NCBI GenBank assembly: GCA_037039925.1
Contig: JAXRKP010000057.1
Span: 292,001 to 356,000, forward strand
Length of the DNA stretch: 64,000 bases
Source: Doris montereyensis
Taxonomy: Eukaryota > Mollusca > Gastropoda > Nudibranchia > Dorididae
Reading direction: 5' to 3'
The translations under genes and the position numbers were made by a program. A model generated the notes under the pieces. The model made no database searches. It saw nothing but the letters and a program-made list of their open reading frames with translations, and was not told the origin of the DNA. Positions 61,601 to 64,000 of the stretch are shown piece by piece; the stretch's first letter is position 1; every line of letters begins with the position of its first letter.

Positions 61601-63641
61601 TGGGAAGGATGACATCAGAAAACATGTGAAAACTGCAAAGCATGCTACCGCAGTGAAGGACAGTCTATCCAGTAGGAATATCAGTGGCTTCATGACCAAG
61701 GACAGAGATTGCTCTATGATTAGGGCAGAGGTTTTATGGACAAAATTTATTTTTGAGAAAAGCTTGCCTGTCTCGGTTAGTAATCAGTTCGGGACTCTGT
61801 TAAGAAGAGTAAGAGAAAAGTGCCCAGATTCGGAAATCACTAAGAAATTTGCTTGTGGTTGCACAAAAACAACTGCGATAGCATAGGGGGTGCACCGTCC
61901 GTTGTTGCAAATGTGAATTGATTGCCATGTCACGATTCAAAAAATATTCATTTTCCCTATTTTGTCCCTGAAAAAGTTGGCAGGTCTGCATTTGTTGTTT
62001 ACTTATTTCTTATCATTGAATCATACCTGAATTTGTTGATTTATTTGTCTCACAGCCAGGCACAGCTGGAGTATCTGTGATGCAAGACATCCATGCGGCT
62101 GTCGTCACGTCAGATGAACTCATGGGCGGTGTCGGTACGTATCATTGTTTTATGGCCTTATACGCTGTCTGTGCATTAATTTACAGGCTTTTCATGGTTT
62201 TCACTCCTACTCCTACCGCAAAGTGTAATTCCCTCAGGACTTTTATGGTCTTTGGAGCGGAACTTATCCAAGTCATGTTATATTTTTTTATGAAGCGATC
62301 ATTTTTTAAATATTTTGTTTGTGATATGTTCTGAAATTAATTGTGTCTAAAGCAAATTTCCTTTTTGGACGAATAAAGATTATCTTATCTTATCTTATCT
62401 ATAACGTGAACAGAACAAGTGATAAGACATAGTCACCTGGACATGATGCCAGTCCTGAGTCCAACAATCCCACTACTGGGCCACCAATACATTTTTTGTT
62501 CTGTTTTTTGGTTTGTCATAACTCCTATATAGAAAATTTCACATTTGAATCTAAATCTAAATTTAACTAAGATGGATGCCTTGGTGATTTCCAAAGGGGC
62601 GTTGGTGTAGATGTTTATCTATGAAATAAAGTCTAGATAGGTCTTTGAATGTCAACAATATTTCTTGTGGACAGACATCATTTAACGTCGGTTGTAATAC
62701 CTTGAGACTGTTGCCCAATGTGAAAAAGATCTTGACCTTAAATGAATGGGAGGGGATTTTTTTCATTGTTTCAGGTATACTGGAGCTAAGATTTAAAATA
62801 TCAAGACTGCAAGATATATGAAAGACTTAGATTCTCTCCACTAAAACATTAAAAATATGTATTATGTGTATATTTGATGTTTTGGTGATATCCAAACTTT
62901 CTGTCCAAATTGCAGTGTTTTTACCTTTTTGGTCACAGTTTTTTCAACACGAAAGGTTGACAGGTCGTTGGCTCAGAATCATATCGTCTTAACTTAACAT
63001 TTGATGTTTTTAAAAAAAACATAATGATCATCAGATTCCCGATTGTCGCTTGTTCTGTCTCCCAAAGAATTGTAACCAAAGTTGGTCTACTTTTGTTACA
63101 AATTTCACTTGCATTTTGTGCTATCTTTAGATTCACTTTCCAGGTGAGAACTTTAGAGCCTTTGTTCTCTAAATGGGTTCATGTATACTTAGGACAAATT
63201 AGTTCTGAGCACCGCGATCCGAAAAGAAATGTCTCGTTAAATGAGTGAAACGCTGCCTACACAGTCTTATGTATGGGTTTTTTTTTTCAATGATTTTTTT
63301 TTCAGACGTGCCTCTCCCTGGTGGTCCGGCCACCACAAGTATAACTGTGGTATCGGCAACAACCGGTGATGACCCAGCTGCTCCTGAGCAGCCCACGGCC
63401 ACCACCGTCACGAGCATCGGAGTGACACCGCCAGTGTCCTCAGCGGCTGTGATCTCTACGTCAGAAACGCGACCGTCGTCTCAGCCACCGACGTCTACCA
63501 CTTCAAGCTTTTCTTACGGCCCCACGACCAACGTCAACATTATCGGCATGCCAAACGTCTCCGTTGGGTCGCTTCCCAATGTGCCGGGGCTTCCAGGAGG
63601 GGTGCTGCAAAACATTGTGCAAAGCATTCTTGGCCAACATG
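44866..63641 (+). CDS. BAG6: BAG6 (BAT3/Scythe), gene span, 3' incomplete
   Basis: BAG6 is a large chaperone of the cytosol and nucleus. With GET4/TRC35 and UBL4A it handles tail-anchored and mislocalised hydrophobic proteins and sends failures for ubiquitination. The exons in the window give an N-terminal ubiquitin-like domain ('SIPADTQRLIYRGRVIQDDK', closely like vertebrate BAG6), a Pro-rich linker, the conserved 'DGGLLDVQIHVG' segment, a Ser/Gln-rich hinge, then a Bag6/DUF3538-type region ending 'PIH' where vertebrates have 'AIPIQI'. The order matches the human protein. Splice phases agree through 56795; the links 57391-62056 are uncertain. The C-terminal NLS and GET4/UBL4A-binding BAG-like domain lie past the window. 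Introns are loaded with repeats. No premature stops were seen in the confident exons, so the gene looks functional. Confidence 0.93.
45270..46015 (+). pseudogene. LINE reverse transcriptase tail in BAG6 intron 1
   Basis: Broken + frames read 'NKRGMRVNAKKTKTMLVARE', 'YNYLGVMINSEGKLREEI', 'LLRKTKMAVYNTVYCPTLLC' and 'GSETWTL', the usual order of the RT thumb and C-terminal region of non-LTR retrotransposons. Stops appear after 45655. Downstream pieces read 'RWFGHV'-like and 'RPNGRPRRKWEED'-type ends. It is the 3' end of an element in sense orientation, truncated 5' as is common for LINE insertions. Confidence 0.75.
46117..46158 (+). CDS. BAG6: BAG6 exon (ubiquitin-like domain)
   Basis: Fourteen codons, 'ITVKSFKDKISGSI', between 'tctttttcag' and 'atc|gtacgt'; phase 0 at both ends. 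It corresponds to the helix-forming 'VKEFKEHIAASV' part of the vertebrate domain. Confidence 0.9.
46535..46610 (+). CDS. BAG6: BAG6 exon (ubiquitin-like domain core)
   Basis: Follows 'gacgctaccag' and ends 'tacg|gtaagt' in phase 1. It reads 'SIPADTQRLIYRGRVIQDDK' then 'PLKDY', the QRLIYxGRVxQDD signature that makes the BAG6 assignment secure. Confidence 0.95.
46611..47668 (+). other. BAG6 intron 3 with SINE-A copy
   Basis: Most of the intron shows no feature. From about 47360 to 47620 there is a diverged SINE-A: 'ggggttagtcgggattggta', 'tgaatcctggcaatgct', 'acccgcgtgcaaatgggtac', with a weak 3' end 'gatccataacagcccttg'. Confidence 0.55.
47669..47790 (+). CDS. BAG6: BAG6 exon (end of ubiquitin-like domain and linker)
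   Basis: The acceptor 'tatttaag' supplies AT to the single G of the previous exon (Asp). It reads 'DLHGKAIHVVQRAPPTSAQP', then a Pro/Ser-rich linker ending 'NPPPNLGRPHPP' at 'cacct|gtaagt', phase 0. 'GKxIHxVxRAPP' closes the ubiquitin-like domain in vertebrate BAG6 as well. Confidence 0.93.
47871..48600 (+). repeat. 67-bp tandem array from the head of SINE-C (about 11 copies)
   Basis: Units read 'gtaagtaatcatgctgacac', 'tggtacaaaaccctgactgg' and 'tacagtgacacaatcggtag'. The first copies are diverged and look like the tRNA-like head seen once at 50795-50850 ('aatcatgacaaaactggttc'). The array passes straight into the SINE-C body at 48601. Confidence 0.9.
48601..48880 (+). repeat. SINE-C body and 3' end
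   Basis: Follows the array: 'tttgctttcctctcataaac', 'tcaggtgtgcatgaatattc', 'atgagtaggactttgaatta', 'agtgagcctgaggagg', 'atatggactataaatccacc'. The order matches the complete copy at 50785-51090. Confidence 0.75.
48881..49992 (+). other. Rest of BAG6 intron 4
   Basis: A GA-rich stretch lies at 49335-49480 ('gagagagagagagag' at 49391). No exon was found for the short conserved segment that precedes 'DG..VDVHI' in vertebrates. A 20-nt stretch at 49187-49206 bounded by AG and GT is too short to judge. Confidence 0.45.
49993..50127 (+). CDS. BAG6: BAG6 exon (conserved DGGLLDVQIHVG segment)
   Basis: Acceptor 'ttccctttcag', donor 'ctagaa|gtaagc', 45 codons, phase 0 at both ends. It reads 'DGGLLDVQIHVGSINADPNP', then a helix 'RNRIIQAELNLGIINDALNL' LE, matching the vertebrate 'DGSAVDVHINMEQ...VRLVMAQHMIRDIQTLLSRME' layout. 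Confidence 0.92.
50183..50475 (+). repeat. SINE-B copy
   Basis: Full set of SINE-B landmarks: 'aggggactcggtagttcaga', 'ggtgtcggcctctcaaccgg', 'caacacctagtcccatcgga', 'atgcagatcacagcattctg', 'aaagatcccttggctg', 'cagtccgggcagattaaa', 'cttagttgtggatgtgggt'. Confidence 0.85.
50785..51090 (+). repeat. SINE-C copy, full length
   Basis: Head 'gttgggcaataggtagtgtt', box-B-like 'tggttcaaatccctggctgg', body 'cctcacatgactcgggtatg', 'actgtaggctcccccaggga', 'gttgagaagaaccatgtatg', end 'actataaatccatctttta'. It serves as the reference copy for the family. Confidence 0.8.
51290..51465 (+). repeat. Dispersed repeat D copy
   Basis: 'ggcggttggcgagtgctaca', 'tcctatttctttgctttcca', 'ttcattttgctgtttcctct', 'actccaaattcaccctgaga', and an A-rich 'caaacaaacaaaagg' end. 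It abuts the acceptor region of the next BAG6 exon. Confidence 0.65.
51503..51669 (+). CDS. BAG6: BAG6 exon (Ser/Gln-rich hinge)
   Basis: Acceptor 'tccctgtcag', donor 'gcaac|gtaagg', leaving two bases. It reads 'ERTGISTRTAASEESQESMD', 'TSQPAPQEDRDRQQQSERG', 'PQAQGTRPNGGRQDSA'. It is a low-complexity acidic and Gln-rich hinge, in the position of the 'PREPMEAEEVEE' stretch of vertebrates. Confidence 0.88.
51703..51985 (+). repeat. SINE-A copy
   Basis: Begins 'tgtgcggcggtcgccgagtg', with core 'ggcccaggcgcaaatgggta', then 'agcatcctctccaggaggtg', 'cacctgttccacttcacgct', and end 'ctatgggccataatggcttt'. One of the best copies. Confidence 0.85.
52238..52477 (-). pseudogene. Tc1/mariner transposase C-terminal fragment
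   Basis: The minus strand reads 'WPSVSPHMNPIENRCDTIKC', then 'RVRNHSPHQNADTLFFNC', then degenerate sequence. 'WPxxSPDxNPIExxWDxLxRRV' is the signature around the third acidic residue of Tc1-like transposases. The aspartate of SPD is replaced by His-Met, and the frame decays downstream. Upstream (higher coordinates) the motif is multiplied into the 47-bp array. Confidence 0.8.
52430..53460 (-). repeat. 47-bp satellite derived from the Tc1 transposase motif (about 22 copies)
   Basis: On the + strand units read 'gatttccaatggggttcttg', 'tttggactgactgtaggcca', 'cgccaaa'. Translated on the minus strand each unit gives, in one frame or another, 'WPTVSPNKNPI', which equals the transposase motif at 52477-52440. 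Because 47 is not a multiple of three, the motif moves through all frames from copy to copy. The array joins the transposase fragment without a gap. It lies in a BAG6 intron. Confidence 0.88.
53578..53707 (+). CDS. BAG6: BAG6 exon (start of Bag6/DUF3538-type region)
   Basis: Acceptor 'ttatctaaacag'; the first base completes Thr. It reads 'GLMATELADVLDRVLSTSDR', 'ITPQLRLYRNYLRNEESYTS', SSQ, matching the helical '[27 protein letters not shown]' part of vertebrates in spacing. The donor is 'cag|gcaagt', a GC donor with otherwise ideal consensus. Phase 0 at the end. Confidence 0.9.
53708..54533 (+). other. BAG6 intron 7, first part (GC-AG intron)
   Basis: AT-rich, with no repeat recognised before the piggyBac remnant. 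Confidence 0.45.
54534..56334 (-). pseudogene. piggyBac-like transposase, decayed, antisense in BAG6 intron
   Basis: Read on the minus strand from 56334: 'TPEELYNFFLFLCI', then 'ILFHGLWGRPFMSKFRYKQI', 'PHEQISIDERMVANKGRYF' (first catalytic Asp in SIDE), 'YNRFMGGVDRSDQMISKYKV' at 55200, 'FWKTLVYHMLDVARVKAF', and a C-terminal Cys-rich finger ('RGNCVRCYLLYK', 'CKKCNKHFC') near 54890-54790. That order matches DDE_Tnp_1_7/PiggyBac transposases. Stops and frame changes between 55325 and 56016 show it is dead. A perfect 22-bp inverted repeat pairs 54534-54555 with 55974-55995. Confidence 0.85.
56285..56410 (+). repeat. SINE-C 3' fragment
   Basis: 'gctccgcagggagttgagaa', 'ggacttgaatgaatttgcat', 'ctacacttgtgcagggatat', 'ggcctataaatcccatcttt'. 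It overlaps the 5' edge of the piggyBac remnant and may have inserted into it. Confidence 0.75.
56515..56580 (+). repeat. Dispersed repeat D fragment
   Basis: 'agttggcgggcgctactgac' and 'aggtcctactcctttccttt' match the 5' part of repeat D at 51298. Like that copy it lies just ahead of a BAG6 exon. Confidence 0.55.
56613..56795 (+). CDS. BAG6: BAG6 exon (Bag6/DUF3538-type region, second half)
   Basis: Acceptor 'ttacatccacag', donor 'cac|gtaagt', 61 codons, phase 0. It reads 'EARNAQEVVNRVSEAMHAMS', 'HVMHNLSDLMVDMNMATPRR', 'VVAAPMSPFMTGGSSMAIPI' H. 'LSDL' and 'TPPRxxxVxRPM' and 'AIPIQI' have direct counterparts in vertebrate BAG6, so the register is secure. Confidence 0.93.
56893..57190 (-). 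repeat. SINE-B copy, reverse orientation
   Basis: On the + strand the reversed landmarks are 'catccacaactaaggtgatc', 'agccaagggatctttaacgt', 'tccgatgggactaggtgttg', 'ggttgagaggccgatacctt' and 'actacagagtcccc'. It is a near-complete copy. Confidence 0.85.
57290..57350 (+). repeat. Imperfect (GATA/GACA)n
   Basis: A short run of 'gatagatagacagacagata' and similar tetranucleotides just ahead of the next BAG6 exon. Confidence 0.8.
57391..57578 (+). CDS. BAG6: BAG6 exon (Ser/Thr/Ala-rich), 3' border uncertain
   Basis: Acceptor 'accattccag' with a pyrimidine tract. Phase 0 reading gives 'MNVRSRPNGNGQRQSPQEAA', 'QTSATTTSSSAASTTTTAAS' STPQTAT, the kind of low-complexity spacer found after 'AIPIQI' in vertebrates. 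The coding-like composition fades after about 57527. The only clear GT nearby, 'ctacag|gttcct' at 57578, leaves two bases, which does not fit the next exon at 62056 (phase 0). Either an exon is missed, a different donor is used, or the sequence has an indel. Confidence 0.65.
57579..58600 (+). other. BAG6 intron, first part
   Basis: No repeat family member was identified. At 58190-58285 there are three imperfect copies of a pyrimidine-rich segment of about 32 bp ('tttcagcattcagagaaatc', 'tttcaatgttcagaggaagt'). Confidence 0.4.
58603..58640 (+). repeat. (AT)n microsatellite
   Basis: Two AT runs separated by one extra T. Confidence 0.9.
58768..58810 (+). repeat. (G)n and (GA)n low-complexity tract
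   Basis: A 9-base G run followed by GA-rich sequence. Confidence 0.85.
59035..59175 (+). repeat. Dispersed repeat D copy
   Basis: 'tggtgggtgttaatgaaagg', 'ctctatttctttccttactc', 'ttcattttgctgcttcctct', 'caattcacctaagctcacgg', and 'ataaaacaacgaaacaaat' at the end. Confidence 0.65.
59425..60045 (+). repeat. 47-bp AT-rich tandem array (about 14 copies)
   Basis: Units read 'ttgaaattatagaatattaa', 'aaatgcaacaactttggtat', 'cgtacag'. Many copies have internal deletions that shorten them to 30-44 bp, always sparing the 'attatagaatattaaaaatg' core. Confidence 0.92.
60100..60245 (+). repeat. Dispersed repeat D copy with A-rich tail
   Basis: 'ctacttctttcctcttgctc', 'ctatcttttatcactgtttc', 'attcatctgagatcaccaca', and a tail of 'aaacaaacaaacaaacaa'. 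The tail suggests retroposition. Confidence 0.6.
60246..61360 (+). other. Intronic sequence upstream of the BED-finger fragment
   Basis: A C-rich segment at 60715-60800 ('cccgattttatcgggaaacc', 'catatcgg'-type and 'ttcccgatattttg') may be the 5' end of the DNA transposon whose coding remnant follows. A TAGATCTAGA cluster lies at 61323-61342. Confidence 0.4.
61367..61890 (+). pseudogene. BED-type zinc-finger transposase fragment (hAT-like)
   Basis: ATG at 61367 reads 'MDRFLEKKA' and, after one frame change near 61385, continues 'EIEHSEDVEPTSRSSCN', 'KFQEEYRKEWSCIKPSVKGE', 'FAHCVPCGLDVSIASGGKDD', 'IRKHVKTAKHATAVKDSL', 'NISGFMTKDRD'. The C-x2-C then H-x4-H layout with 'HGG..D...H' spacing is that of BED-like fingers at the start of hAT-type transposases and their derived genes. 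The catalytic RNase-H-like part is missing. It lies in sense in a BAG6 intron, directly before exon 62056. Confidence 0.65.
62056..62134 (+). CDS. BAG6: BAG6 exon, probable
   Basis: Acceptor 'atttgtctcacag', donor 'gtcg|gtacgt', phase 0 to phase 1. The only stop-free frame reads 'PGTAGVSVMQDIHAAVVTSD' ELMGGV, and its end phase joins exon 63306 (G+AC, Asp). Both other phases hit stops. I cannot align it with a defined vertebrate segment, so its place in BAG6 rests on phase and position. Confidence 0.7.
62135..62954 (+). other. BAG6 intron, nothing recognised
   Basis: Ordinary AT-rich intron with a short 'atcttatcttatcttatct' run at about 62383-62401. Confidence 0.45.
62955..63170 (+). repeat. 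Dispersed repeat E, copy 3
   Basis: 'aaaggttgacaggtcgttgg', 'atcatatcgtcttaactt', 'aaagttggtctacttttgtt', 'aatttcacttgcattttgtg', 'tttccaggtgagaacttta'. It is the longest copy seen and the one that shows what precedes the 25-bp satellite at 889. Confidence 0.6.
63306..63641 (+). CDS. BAG6: BAG6 exon (Thr/Ser/Pro-rich with Gly-Val segment)
   Basis: Acceptor 'attttttttttcag', donor 'catg|gtaaga', phase 1 at both junctions. It reads 'DVPLPGGPATTSITVVSATT', a Thr/Ser/Pro-rich stretch, then 'TNVNIIGMPNVSVGSLPNVP' and 'GLPGGVLQNIVQSILGQH'. A Pro/Thr-rich spacer followed by a short hydrophobic segment is typical of the middle of BAG6, where vertebrates have several such spacers. The gene continues past the window. 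Confidence 0.85.
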
Positions 63642-64000
63642 GTAAGAGAAATTTATATTTATTGCTCTCTAGTTGCCCTCTCAGCCCTCTTGGTCATGGC
63701 CAAATGCCAGTAATTCTGGGAGGAGGGGGAGCCCATTTTATTATCCTAAATTATATTCAGAATTCTTTATCTAGTCTTATTGTTGAAGATGGGAGGGGGG
63801 GGGGGGCTTAGTCCATGTGTTGGGCTAAATAAAAATTCAAGCAATCCAGGAAATTGCACTGGCTGCATTATAGCACATCCTCAAACTTGGAAATCTAAAG
63901 TTAATTTTTATGAAATCATATACAATTTACCTCATTGAGGTTGCTTTCTTATGTTTTCAAGACATTTAAAATAACCAGTCTGTAGTATTGTCACCTTTTT
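63642..64000 (+). other. Start of the next BAG6 intron
   Basis: No feature apart from a G-run at 63797-63806. Confidence 0.5.

Overview
The window is nuclear DNA of an animal, most likely a mollusc and perhaps a gastropod. It shows GT-AG (and one GC-AG) introns, short coding exons in long introns, four or five families of dispersed tRNA-like SINEs and other short repeats, many minisatellites, and decayed LINE, Tc1/mariner, piggyBac and hAT-like elements. The species assignment is an inference from repeat style and not a proof. No bacterial or organellar features are present.

Two host genes can be supported, both on the + strand. (1) A very large gene whose recognisable exons run from about 3949 (5' end not found, possibly before the window) to a stop at 24509. 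Small exons at 7468-7638, 10034-10281 and 12129-12296 splice in matching phases into a giant exon of about 10.3 kb (14041-24301), followed by a 91-nt intron and a last exon (24394-24509). The product is about 3,600 residues, rich in Ser, Gln and Thr, mostly disordered, with one short charged coiled coil and two basic nuclear-localisation-like clusters. I do not recognise the family. The giant exon changes frame about ten times, mostly by one missing base and often at homopolymers, which points to consensus sequencing errors. (2) BAG6 (BAT3/Scythe), starting at ATG 44932 and running off the right end. Exons encode the N-terminal ubiquitin-like domain, the linker, the Bag6/DUF3538-type region and low-complexity Pro/Ser/Thr segments. 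The C-terminal part lies outside the window.

Layout: 1-3900 dispersed repeats, a 25-bp satellite and a BED-type transposon fragment; 3949-24509 gene 1, with 32-bp and 47-bp arrays and a TA-flanked 1.8-kb inverted-terminal element in its introns; 24510-44865 a gene-poor stretch of about 20 kb made of SINEs, arrays, LINE wreckage, two 610-bp direct repeats and a second TA-flanked element; 44866-64000 BAG6, whose introns hold a LINE tail, SINEs, a Tc1-derived satellite, a piggyBac fossil in antisense and a hAT-like BED fragment.

The most interesting theme is that several tandem arrays look as if they were born from pieces of dispersed mobile elements: the SINE-A core (32-34 kb), the SINE-B head (36.7 kb), the SINE-C head (47.9-48.6 kb), the tail of repeat E (0.9 kb), and the WPxxSPxxNPIE region of a Tc1 transposase (52.4-53.5 kb).
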